From: Limonium bicolor
Lineage: Eukaryota; Streptophyta; Magnoliopsida; Caryophyllales; Plumbaginaceae
Assembly: GCA_023374045.1 (NCBI GenBank)
Contig: CM041776.1
Location: 141,487,296-141,551,295 of the forward strand
DNA length: 64,000 bases
Direction of reading: 5' to 3'
Every line of letters starts with the position of its first letter. The stretch's first letter is position 1. The notes beneath the pieces are model-generated. The model was not told where the DNA came from. It saw nothing but the letters and a program-made list of their open reading frames with translations, and did no database searches. Both the position numbers and the translations under genes were made by a program. Positions 49,893 through 60,939 of the stretch are shown here, in pieces.

Positions 49893-50303
49893 GTTACTTC
49901 CTTAACTGATGTTTTATTTCTTGTTAATTCTTGGGATCGAGTCCCGCATTCATTCACGACAAAGTGTACATACACTTACATACCATTTACATACACACAA
50001 TACAAAACACACAAACCTACTAACCATCAACGTGTGGTTGTAGGAATACACATAGTCAAAGGATCAAGTCACGCAATTCCGCGGTTCTATTTCACCATTT
50101 GGGCTTATAAGCACCACGCCACATCTGTGGCTTGACCAAGTTCTCTATAATATGATAATGTACCAGTAATACTCATATACTGTACTCATCAGCAATCAAA
50201 TGAACAATTTATTCATTCATAACCACAATGCATTCAACCCAATCCACACACATAGCATCCAAAACAACACCTCAAATGCGCAACACCAAATAAAACGCAA
50301 CGC

Positions 50304-50340
50304 GCCTACCCCCCTTAAAAATGGATTACGCCCACGTAAT
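50304..50340 (-). other. Second PPT-like motif, A
   Basis: Element sense ATTACGTGGGCGTAATCC, then TTTTTAAGGGGGGTAGGCGC. About 0.45 kb upstream of the 3' LTR. Confidence 0.65.
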
Positions 50341-51525
50341 CCCTTATCTATCATCCTTGAGCCTTGGTTCAAAATGTTTAATTCTCATGGGCATTCTAGT
50401 TTCTATGCAATTTAGTTCACCTTATAATCCAATCGAATGTCTTGACCATGTTAATGGCTTAGTTTATGTCTTAAGGATTCTTATCGGTTCCCATACCGAT
50501 CTATAACGGATTCGGGTTTAACCTCTCTGGGTCTAAGGTATTGGTCGAGAAGTCACATGTTATTCGATTGGAAGATGTTAAATTCGGTCTACCAGCTTCT
50601 GTTGCATGACTCTGCTAACCTTCGGGCTTAGTTTTCCTTTTCTACTTCTTTGTAGTGCATTGCTTAATTGTACAGGAGTAAAATTCTCTTGACCGATATA
50701 GTTAATTTATTCATAGTCTTGGTTGGTTGTAGCTTGTCTATCCATTTACTCTGGAGGTTGGAAGTTCCTACTTTTAGTGCGCTTTTAAGCGTGGAAGTTA
50801 TTCTTTCTAGCTACCCTTTAGGTTTATATTTATATATGCTCTGTAGTAACAATCTAGTGTTTAATGTTTTTTTTTCAATGTTACAAACGTGTCGTTGTTA
50901 CGACAACATGGTTGGTTTATATTACCGCTCATAATCATATGTAGATAGCTAGTTGACTCTCTTAGCATTACTACCTATTTTTTTATCCCTTAATGTGTAC
51001 AGTCAAGTTAGATCTTTCTTTGTCTTCGAGTAACCTTTATTTTTCAGTCGAATTATGGTCTCGACACGGCCGGTTAACCGCATTATACGTGTTAAAAGTT
51101 TTTGCGATTATATACCATTTAACGTGGGATGTTTAGTTTTCTTATCCTTGTTATTATGATTGTATCTAGCAGCCGCTGGCTGACTGGTTCTGCTTAGTCA
51201 TACGGTCTAGTGTCATTTTTATGTTCCACCAGGAACTAACGTAACTGACTACTACCGATTATACATTGCATTTGATTGTGATAGTATATATTTTATGTAG
51301 TAACTATTAGGTTATTTGTAACATCACCTCATTTCGAGTCCTCACATATTTGTATACTCATGTGTTTTTCCTCTAAAGTTTGAATCATATCTCCATGTAT
51401 TCTATACCATTTTATTATCTAACATTCATATCGCTTCCTTCGCACTTTCCTAATCTAACTTATTAAATTTCACATCTCTTTTGTAGTTTGTGAGTCCACT
51501 TGTAGGGAGGTTTCGAGAATCGTCC

Positions 51526-51609
51526 AACACCGACGTGATCAGCGTAAGTGTTAGACTACCCCTTCACCCCAATTTATGCGTAGTGTCACTTGACCTGGCC
51601 AGGGTCGAG
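51526..51609 (-). other. Paired-hairpin module, A
   Basis: 51526-51552: outer arms AACAC/GTGTT and inner ACG/CGT around loop TGATCAG, with two mismatches between. 51589-51609: arms CTTGACC/GGTCGAG (one G-T wobble) around TGGCCAG. Both loops contain self-complementary hexamers (TGATCA, TGGCCA). Confidence 0.7.
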
Positions 51610-52419
51610 CTCAACCTTGCACGTCCGGTTTAAACGACTAAACACTTTAACCAATTTTAGTTCTTATCCCATTTGTTCCTAGTCATCTCGTAATCAATTG
51701 ATGGATTAGTATTAAAATTTAAGCCTTTAGATTAATTGTTCAGATTCTTTAACTGTATATATGTATACATACTCGTGTGTTATAACCCTCTTGATTTGTA
51801 TATAGGTTCCCATATGAGTATTCCAATAAGTTTAATGATACACTAGTACATGCATTTATATCCTTCAGGTATTATCAGCTCTTCACATTCCAATCCTCGT
51901 ACCATATGTAGGTATGTTCATGTTTGTTTCCTATATACATGTGGTCTCATAATTTTTTTTGTGTTAGACAATTGGGTATACAGTTGTATACTTCCCAACT
52001 CCCATGTTATTACTATTATCCTCAACACTTGCAGATTAATATCTGAATTTATAACATTGTTCATCACCTATCTTAGTCCATTAATTAATTCCTCCTTTAA
52101 GTCCGTTGATCTTGTTTAAAATTTCCAATTTTCAATACCCAATTATTCATAAATATTTGGTTTTCTCCTGATATTTTCCTCTTCATAGATATTCGACTGA
52201 TTTTTTTTTCTTGTTGGACCGATTAGGCTCACTTCGATCAGCTTTAAGGTTATAAATCTTAATTCTGATATTCCGTTTTTCCACCTTAGTCTTTCCTGGG
52301 TCTTGTAACACTTCTGTTACTTCCTTATTATTATTCCTTGTGTGTTTCTCCTACCTGTAGTAGTCTAGCTCTTTGTCTTCTTGGTCCACAATATATATTT
52401 TTGGTTGCTAAGTTATATC

Positions 52420-54115
52420 ATTAGTTTAAGTTGGGTGCGATGGATTTACTAATCACGACCTTCTTTAATTGAACCTCATTTTCTCTTTGAGTTTAATTAA
52501 TATCTTGTCCTTCTTGACAGGCATGTATGTACATTTGTATATATAATTTGATATATCATGTTTAGGGTTCCTCGTGTTTATTTTGCCTAGGTTACATTTA
52601 CTAGGTTACCAATCTTATCAGATGCTCCTCTTTGGTCCTTTGATTTATAGTAGTTACCTCCTTCAAGTTTTGGGTGTTTAGAGGTATCTTATGCTAATAA
52701 TGGCGTTATACATTGCCGGGGGGTCAAACTTGTGTGGTGATGTTTGTGATTTCAATAATACTGTGGGAACCCTGCTTGCAGGTTTGGGTCTGGATGTAGC
52801 GTTACGTAACCATGGATTTCCAGTTTTGATTATATTCTGTCATGGTTGCTATTTATTTGTTGCAGTTGAGAGGGATTATTATTCAGAACCATTGTGACAA
52901 TCTTAACTGAGGTTAGAGTGAAGCTTAGACCAATAACTCATTGAGAGGTCTTGCACTAGACCATTGTTAGCTTCATAAAGGAAATAAATTGTAAGTCTAT
53001 TACATATAATTATGTCGGGACAAGTTTTTTTTATGCATGTATTGAACACTCGTTTAACCCTCATCTGAATATGGCATCAGGTGCTCTTTGGTATGTATAT
53101 CTTATGAGCATACCCTCCATTGGCTCAAGAGTTTTCATTGTATTGATTAGTGCGGCTTCGTACTATTTCCTTCATAGTCATAGTGTAGGACGAATAGATG
53201 CTTTATAGGGTTTGTCTTTTGTAGAACTGAATTCTACGGCTATTTGTGACCTTGCTGGCTGGTATTCCAACAGTTCCCCCTTTTGGGATGTGTTCATCTA
53301 TGATTGAAACTTAATTTTATATTGTACGCATCTTCTTTAATTGAACCCTATTTACTCCTTGGGTTTTATTGATATCTTGTCTTTTCTGGTATGTATATAT
53401 GTACATTGGTATATATGATTAGATAAATCCTGTTTAGAGTTCATTAGTATGTAGTGTGTTTGGAAGGATTATTCCGCAATAGTGGCATTATACATTGCCC
53501 TTTAGGTATTTACAAGCGAGGTCAAATCCGGGTATAACAATATGGCTTACTGGAGCGGTTGGTACCTTGGTTAGAATGCAGGGAGCAATATCTTATATTT
53601 GGAGAACTCTGCTAAACTTTGGTGTGGATTTTTTTTTTGAAAGTTTATGCATTTGGTATGGTTACTAAGCATGACGCTTCCGGATTTAACTTCCTTTTTA
53701 CAGGGTTGTTGCTTATTTGTTGCTGTGAGAGAGGTTATGTTTGCAGCAACATTGAGATAATCTTTGAGGTTATGGTAATTGTTAATCTATTATAAACCCA
53801 GTCTTATGGCACGAGTCTATGCGTGACCTGAACGCTCAGTTTTTCACCGTATTATCTTGCGGAGTAGTTGTATTTCATATTAATTATTGGAACTAGAGTT
53901 TTAATTTCATGTTCTCACTGTATTCGTTAGTGAGACTCCACATCATTTCCTTCATAATCGTAGTTAATGATAAACACATGATCCAGAGGGTTTATTCTTT
54001 TTATAAAATTGAATTCTGCAGTTGCCCGTGGCATTGCTTGCGGGTGTTTTAACAGTTCCTCTTTTGGAATTTGTTCCTCCCTGATTGAAACTAAATTCTC
54101 TATTGTACCCAACTC
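52420..54115. repeat. Diverged tandem duplication (about 0.8 kb unit) in A
   Basis: Matches offset by about 780-870 bp: CTTCTTTAATTGAACC (near 52460 and 53332), TTATACATTGCC (52707, 53488), a TTATTTGTTGC segment (52852, 53718), and a GATTGAAACT-AATT segment (53303, 54084). Copies are well diverged. No coding sense recognised. Confidence 0.6.
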
Positions 54116-54744
54116 CTTTTATTTGGTCTTCTTGATCAAAATACTCGATAAATGTTTGAACATAGTGGCGAATTTACTGCCATTTTCTTATTTGTTTGAT
54201 TTGTGTTGGGGTGGGTAACCAGTGCCTCATGGTAATGGCTATTTACAAGGTTCGAGATTTCTTTTTATGATCCCTGTACCAATGTGTTTTTCTCAGGGAA
54301 CTGCAACTACTGTCTAAGAAAGTTCGTTATGCCAGGGAATGAAGAGAAACATGAGAAGGAGCATTAGAGTGTAAAATTGTGTCATGTTCCCTTAAGCATT
54401 GTAGATTATACCAATTTTATGGTGTAATTACATCTCGAATTATATTCTTGATTTCATTGTTTTACGAGAGGTTTTCTTAAATTACCCTCTCAAGTGTTCG
54501 AATTGCAGAATTTATCTCAGTCCCAATCTTGGCTTAATTAATTACTTATTTGAGCTTTATTTATTGCATAAATCTTGTGGGATTTCGGTCCTCTTTGCCT
54601 GTGAGGTAGGGTCCTATCGACTGCTAAGCATGTCGACCCAAGTTGCCGCTAAAATTGGTCCCTCTACGGGTATTATCCTTTTGGCAACGTCTATTGTATG
54701 GTATAGTCTTTTCTTCTCGGATTGATAGTATAACATTAAGTAGA

Positions 54745-54795
54745 TGCCAGATCGGGTTTCCCCGAGTAAGAGAGGATTTCTACCTCTTTGGCGTT
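54745..54795 (-). pseudogene. gag-like motif relic, A
   Basis: In one minus frame NAKEVEILSYSGKPDLA, matching the relics in C1 and C2, about 200 bp after the PBS. Flanked by stops and frameshifts. It supports a common origin for A and C. Confidence 0.45.
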
Positions 54796-54993
54796 CTTTC
54801 TCTGAATCTAAGAGACAATTAAGGATGTGAAGGTTGGGTGTAGGTGTTTGTTAGGCATCCGGTATTACTGGGGAAGAACCCTAACTATCGCGCCTCACGT
54901 ACTACCCCAACCCTTGACTCATTGTCAGAATTCCTAATTCCAGGTTTACCTATACTCGGTACTTCTTTGTTCCAGTCATCAGAGCGTAACTAC

Positions 54994-55004
54994 GCTCTAT
55001 ACCA
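54994..55004 (-). other. Damaged primer binding site of A
   Basis: Element sense TGGTATAGAGC: the iMet PBS with one base missing. Position 5 bases inside the 5' LTR is as in B and C2. Confidence 0.8.
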
Positions 55005-55109
55005 CTTTCTGTAACACCCCCGAATTACAACCGACAATTAAATGACGCGCCTAATGTTATCACGAAAAGTCTACGCAGCGGTTTTGAACTTTATTTGGGT
55101 GCTACAGAC

Positions 55110-55131
55110 GCCAACTACCCACGTGGTTGAC
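55110..55131 (-). other. U5-like LTR hairpin, A
   Basis: Arms GCCAACTAC and GTGGTTGAC around CCAC: 9 positions with one mismatch and one G-T pair, about 100 bp from the LTR end. The shared loop side has CACGTG. The left-LTR copy lies outside the window. Confidence 0.65.
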
Positions 55132-57174
55132 CCCACCTTTCTACCTACACCAAGTTACGGTCTGCATGACTGGAAACAGCCCTCACCAAAACTCGTATAC
55201 AATATAAGATTCAATTCCAAATACCGAGTGTCTACAACATAATTACTAAATCATAAACCGAAAAGTACAACCCGGGTTTGGTAACAACCCATACATTAAA
55301 CATACTATTTCAACTCAAAAGTTTTGCCCAGATAGACTACCCCCTTGATAGCCATCCCGCCTACACTCCGTTATCATCTGGCTCAATACCTGTAAAAATT
55401 GGGTTGTAAAAGGACTCAGCAAACTACGCTGAGTATGAACATGCGTAGCCCGTATGTTGCCGGGCTACACGACTACTTGGTCGAATATTATTAAGTCGAG
55501 TTACATGCTGTAATAAAGCAGTAAAGCACACCACAACACACCATAATATCATACACACTTTAAGGTAGCATATCCATCTCAACAAGCAACCAAGCACAAC
55601 TTGCAAGTAGCATAGCAACGTCAAACACGCCACCAAGCACAATAAGCTGTTTATGTAGCAACAACAATCCAATACTTAATAGGACGTGTGCGTGGATATA
55701 TTATACCGGCGATCCTCACTATGGGATCATTCAAGAGATTACGTATTGTTTTCTTGTTCTCATTACACAAGTTTACCTTCCTTTTCTTGCACCGAGTCGA
55801 GGGATATAGGTTAGACCCCGAGACTTTATTATGTAGGTGCTATTCAGCTCTTGTTTCTTAAAGAATCACATTTGTAAATTTTCTTATTTGTTTGGTCTCA
55901 TTACACATGTTTTCCTTATTTCCCATGGTGTGCATTTTCTTTCTCTTTCCTTGCACCAGGTCTGAGGATATAGTTTAGATCCCGTGACCTTATCATGTAG
56001 GTGCCAATTGTTCCTTATTACTCCAAGGATTATTTGTGAATTCTTTTGTCACCGCACGTTGGAGGACGTCTCCTCCATAGCTATTTCCTCCATTCTCGGC
56101 GTCATACGTCGAGAAAGCGGAGTCACCTCTAGACTCCAGGATAATGCTCCACCAAATGCCAATCCTCCATCCCCGACGCCAAGGGTCGAGAAAGCGGGGT
56201 CATCTCTAGTCCCCAGGATGTGCTCCACAAACCACAATAGACGGTCGAAGGATCTGATGCAGATACCAACTCCCGAGTGTCCAAACCGCGCGGCCCGAGA
56301 TGTTGTCTTCCCGGGTTATTCTCATGTTCCGCCAGTTGATATTTACTCAATATGTGTCTTTTATTTTTGTCAGCTCGACACCATTGTGGGTGTCGATAGT
56401 AGTCCTCAATAGAGTATTCTCTTATCATAGATAACTTGACACCATAGTGGGCATCCTTAGAAGTCCTCCATGGTTAGGGAGGAGTTTTCCTGTATATAAG
56501 TAGTTTCCTTATTTGTTTGTATTATTCATTACGTTTCGTCCCGTAGTTTTACATAAACGGGGAGTGACTAAGTTACTGTGTGCACGCACGTAAGGTATAA
56601 AAGGTATAGAGCAACCAATACCGCAATTTAAATAACCAATCCGTTCTCATGCTTCATACAAGCACACAGCAAGCAAATAAGCAAGATAAACAAACAATTC
56701 GTTTTCATGCTTATAGTCTTGAAGTCATTGGCAAACAAGGCACACAGCACACAAGCCGTGTAACACGGTAACATACGGACCACACATATCCATACCATAT
56801 TCAGAAGGGAGAGTTATCTCACACACACGGTCCCGGTTGGCGTTCGTCACGGCCCTAAAGTTAATTAAAACAACTTGTCAGTTTATGATTTTATGTGACG
56901 ACCATTGTGACATCTTCCTAGGTTATCTCATTTTATCGGGCGTTGTTCCCTAGGTGCATTTTTGAATGTTCAACTCACACTATCCCTTAGAACTTTCTTA
57001 GTATTAACCTTAGACTTTACCAACTCCTTGTATATTTACATTGTTATTCTATACGTTAATTAAGTCCTTCCCTCTAGCTAATGTTTTAGGGTATCCTTAA
57101 ACACCAACATTTAACAAGTTTATCCAATATGACCATTTCCCCACATTTTCCTCATAGTTACACCATAGCCTCCA

Positions 57175-57186
57175 CCCCCCCCCCCC
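57175..57186. repeat. Poly-C run in A LTR
   Basis: 12 C followed by a T run. The other LTR has 13 C at 1691-1703. In element sense it is AAAAA then a G run, i.e. another PPT-like composition. Confidence 0.85.
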
Positions 57187-58361
57187 TTTTTTGGGTTTTA
57201 ATAACCAACACTTTAATTATTTAAACCCCACATTATGTACCTCTTAATCAATTTATATTATTACTTAGACTTCCAAAACTTTTCTAGGTTTATACACTAA
57301 TCCCCTCAAATACTTAAATACCCATTCATGTCCCAAGGTATAAAATAATTACCTAACTTACCCCTAACTTTATAATTGCCACAATTCCATACTTAACTAT
57401 ATAGTATAACTCGTAGTTAATCAAAGCATTAAGCTTACTCCAAAAATTCCCTAAAGTTCCCAACAAACCTCTAGGGTTCCCTTATTTACATTTCCACCCA
57501 TATAATTTTGGTATTGACCTAATATCTCTTCCAGTACCTAAAATATTTATCCTTATTTTAATTTGGTCAGCCCTCAAATGTGGTCAAGGTTGACCACTCA
57601 AATTATTCATTGACCAGTTTTGATGGTATTTACGAAGCTACCCCCATAGTTACCTAGTCTTACAATCTACCACTAATTTAATGAATTCCATATTTTGTAC
57701 TTATAAAAATCCCCAGAATTATCCCTTTCGGTTTAAATTACCCTTAGCGCCCTACATTTATTTTTATTACATTTTGACCCATTTATGACTTATTTATTTC
57801 CTATAGTATTTTTTTTACAAGGTTTTTTTAAGCCACCACATACCCTTATAATTATGTCCATAATTTTCCTAAGGTATTCCCAAGTACTTATAATTGTTAG
57901 AATGATAGTTTCCTCATCAAAAATTTATAGTCTTATAGATCACCCTATAATTTATATACGGCTATTTAAAGCTCAAAATATGTTACGTGGTCTAACTATA
58001 TGGCCTTAAAAATAGCATACTAGTTATCTCAAAATAGTATTCAAACGTCTCTCCAATTTTGTTATGACCCCAGTTTGTACAGAATTCTTTTAGAAAAGAA
58101 TCCTTTTACTTTAATCTCCTCCATCCGTAAATATATGCAGATATATATTTCTAATTTTCTTTTCACCCTAACCCATGTTACGTATTAATCATTTGAGATA
58201 CCAAATACACATATTAATTCTTGTCATGTATTGATACTCAGCAACACGAGTATTTCTGCACCTTAGTTGTTATGCGATATAAACCCAAGAGCACATAATG
58301 TATATTCGTATTTCATTTGCTACGCATTGCCCATTTACTCATGCCTATGCATGTACATATA

Positions 58362-58378
58362 TAATATAGATAATATAT

Positions 58379-58413
<35 letters not shown>
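58362..58413. repeat. (AT)n microsatellite in A LTR
   Basis: An expanded AT dinucleotide tract. The other LTR (47228-47242) has only about 7 repeats. Confidence 0.9.
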
Positions 58414-58416
<3 letters not shown>

Positions 58417-59155
58417 ACATGCCTCTGTTTGATGCGTTTTAGATTCAGGAATCCCATATATACATTCAAATCTTTTCGGTTTCCATGTAGTACCCTCGTT
58501 TGCTAGGTTATTAGATACTAAAAGGAAATCCCTATACACATGTATATATTCATCAGTACGCATCCCTCCTCGGCTTATCGATTTAGCGTTTAGTTGGTAT
58601 GTTTTGGAATCTTAAGAGAAGGAGGGTAGCACATCGTTACCTTAGTTGAGTTAGCAAGGAACTCTTCCCCCAGTGTGTTAGCGTTAGTTTCTTTCGTTAG
58701 CTCAACGATGAACCTGGGTTGGACTTCGATGGTTTCCTTTGTCGTTCCAGATGTAGTTGGCGTCGTTTTTCAGTCTAGCTATGAGGCTGGAACGGGGCCT
58801 CTTGCATGCGTAACAAAACACGAGGGAAGTGTCAATGTGAATTTGCTCTGAGATGTAATCAAGGCGGGGGGGGGGGGGGGGGAAATAGAAGCGTGACACG
58901 CCTGTCTTCTTACCGAGAAGGACCAAGCATGAAGCTCTCATGTACATGCGCTTCCAGCTGCGTCTTGGAGCTTCCAAGAGTGAGGTGTAGGCCTTGCAAA
59001 TATATAAGATGGTGAGCAGGAGAGGAGGTGTCTATATATGTTCAGAAGGAGAACAAGGCAAGCATGAGGGTAGCAGCATCAGGTTACCGCATTTCTACCT
59101 CTGTTAAGGTCCTTTACTTCTGGTTGCCCCCGATAGTATGTCAGGAGATGCTAGG

Positions 59156-59160
59156 CCTTG
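59156..59160. repeat. Presumed target-site copy left of D (CCTTG)
   Basis: A's LTR sequence GCTAGGCCTTG breaks off here; the intact LTR continues GGTGAGGG at 47974. The second target copy is beyond the window. Confidence 0.6.
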
Positions 59161-59653
59161 TGTTATACCCAAAATTTCAACCCCCCCGAAGGAGAGTCTC
59201 TACTAATATGATAGTAGCGAGGGTTCCCGGTTCGATCGGCACATTTCAGAGTACTAGGGACAGCTTAGTCATCTCCGAGGGCACTTTCGTAAATTTTCAA
59301 GGCTCCTAAGCCCCCTATAGGTTTTCTCTCTCCTCCAAATAAGGGTCAAATCAATTCAAAATGCTTTGAAATTTTAACCCATGATAGAGGATGACATCTG
59401 AAGCATAATGGCGTTGGAATTTTGATTTTTCGAATTTCCAATAATTTTCTAGCAATTTCTGATTGAATCTGACGAGAAATTGAATTTAAAAATATTCCAA
59501 TGTCCAAAAAATTTGATTCCACTTTAGAAAATTCAGAAATATCATCCTTTACCCATGTGTAAAATTTCATAATCAAATTCCTTTTGGAAGCCCATGAGCT
59601 AAAACGTCGCTAAATCTCGGTTTTTACTGGATTTTTCTATCTTTAAGGAAGCC

Positions 59654-59660
59654 TATATAA
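59654..59660 (+). promoter_or_regulatory. Putative TATA box of D LTR
   Basis: TATATAA within CCTATATAAGG, about 75 bp before a TCTCTCTCTCTC stretch, in the first third of the LTR where U3 ends. No experimental support. Confidence 0.55.
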
Positions 59661-60232
59661 GGAACCTTATCCCATGATCAAAGAAGGACCTAAAGAACCC
59701 TAGACTCTCAAAGAAGGCAACCGTCTCTCTCTCTCCACGTTTTGAACTCCGGAGCCACAGTCAAACACCAAAATCTCACCAAAATCAACACCAAAACACG
59801 TTCTTCAACTCCCACAACATCATCCATCATCAAACCCTCACAAAAACAGCACCAAAACGTGAAGAACATCAAGAATAGCAAGGAGTCAGAAGCTCGGTTC
59901 GAAGTTCCCCCGGATCCGCCATCAACGAGGCCTCCGAAGAATCCCGACGTGAAGAAGCACCACGAATCTGAAGGTAAAACAGGTTGCAATTCTACTTTTC
60001 TAACTCTCCACGACCTTATTAACTCTTTGTCAAATTTTGGGTTCAAACTAACCTTTTTACGCTTCTGTATTGCTAATTACTTTTGCTTCTGCCTCGTTAC
60101 TTGTTCGTCAAGTTTCGTACATAATTCGACTTCAAACTGCAATCTTTCAATCACTAACGCCTTGTACATCTTTCAGGCTTCACACCCATAAAATTTGAGC
60201 TCAAAACACCCTGGGAACCTTCGGAAAACCCC

Positions 60233-60489
60233 TGTCCGTGGGTGGTCCGTGACCTCGGACCTGTGGTCCGGGACCACGGACGGGTTGTCCATGGCCACGG
60301 ACACCCACGGACGGCGGCGGGATTTTAAAAATTCAAAATTTAGGTTTTTCTAATGATGTCCGGGCCCACGGACAGCCTGTCCGTGGCCCCGGACTTTGCA
60401 AATTTTTGTTTTCCTTTAATTTCGACTTTTCTGTACATTTAGGTTAACTGGGGTCCGTGGTTTCGGACATTAGGTCCGTGGCTACGGAC
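60233..60489 (+). repeat. GTCCG/CGGAC inverted-repeat cluster in D LTR
   Basis: Strongest hairpin 60358-60394: arms GTCCGGGCCCACGGACA and TGTCCGTGGCCCCGGAC, one mismatch in 17 pairs. Others: TGGTCCGGGACCA near 60264, GTCCG/CGGAC at 60453-60468, and GTCCGT/ACGGAC at 60474-60489. Confidence 0.8.
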
Positions 60490-60921
60490 GGAAACGAAAT
60501 TCGACCTAATTCTGCCTCCGAAACCCTAGTTTAGGTATTTTAATTTCCACTTTAATTTTCTGTCAAAAAATGCTAAAAAACACAAAAAAACAGAAGCTCA
60601 CGCACTTAGGTTAAAACGACTCGTAATAAGCCGTAAATAAACTAAGCAGAGGAAAAACGACCTAGGAAGGGTAATGAAAGTAATTGAACCCTAATTAAGT
60701 CGAATATCAAGCCCCCGAACCCGAACTCTCCTTTCCTAATTTGATCTAGGTTAAAATTAGGTGGCGACTCATAATAGGTTCCAGTGAGCTAGCTTAGGTT
60801 TTAATAATTATTGTTATATGACATAGTTATTAATCTTAGGCTATAAGTGGACCTAAAACCCGTTTAGATCCCAATCAAGTTAATCCACATAGGATAGGGT
60901 TTAAAATCGAGGCTCACAGAC

Positions 60922-60939
60922 TGGCGACTCTGCTGGGGA
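60922..60939 (+). other. Primer binding site (tRNA-Arg type) of D
   Basis: TGGCGACTCTGCTGGGGA. It is complementary, with one mismatch, to the 3' end I recall for plant tRNA-Arg(ACG), the primer reported for Ogre-type elements. Confidence 0.75.

Larger units (their letters stand above)
49859..55009 (-). mobile_element. Element A internal region (non-coding)
   Basis: 5,151 bp between A's LTRs. In element sense: damaged PBS (55004-54994), gag-like motif (54795-54745), a diverged tandem duplication (54115-52420), a paired-hairpin block (51609-51526), and an eroded pol end with a PPT-like motif (about 50385-50304), then PPT. I see no intact gag or pol. The oldest member of the nest by stratigraphy. 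Confidence 0.85.
55010..59160 (-). mobile_element. Element A, right (5') LTR, part up to D
   Basis: Starts TGTAACACCCCC and matches 1-2643 (from 55458) and 47085-47974. At 58206-58220 it reads through without B, giving the empty site. A block of about 110 bp at 57736-57845 is missing from the left copy. The remaining roughly 1.9 kb lie beyond D, outside the window. Combined LTR length about 5.86 kb. Confidence 0.92.
59161..60918 (+). mobile_element. D 5' LTR
   Basis: From TGTTATACCC to GGCTCACA, about 1.76 kb. The 3' boundary is set by the PBS and could shift by a base or two. Contains a TATA box (59654), a CT-rich stretch (59728-59738) and repeated GTCCG/CGGAC hairpins (60233-60489). Open frames at 59742-60191 (plus) and 59708-60046 (minus) lie inside the LTR and are not believed. 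Confidence 0.8.

Noticed and set aside
53927..54112. 61-codon minus frame in A as a gene
   Set aside because: It belongs to the second unit of a diverged tandem repeat; the first unit is closed in all frames and no family is recognised.
59742..60191. 149-codon open frame on plus in D's LTR
   Set aside because: Inside the LTR before the PBS, low-complexity Lys/Pro/Ser composition, overlapped by an open frame on the other strand. Likely chance or leader sequence.
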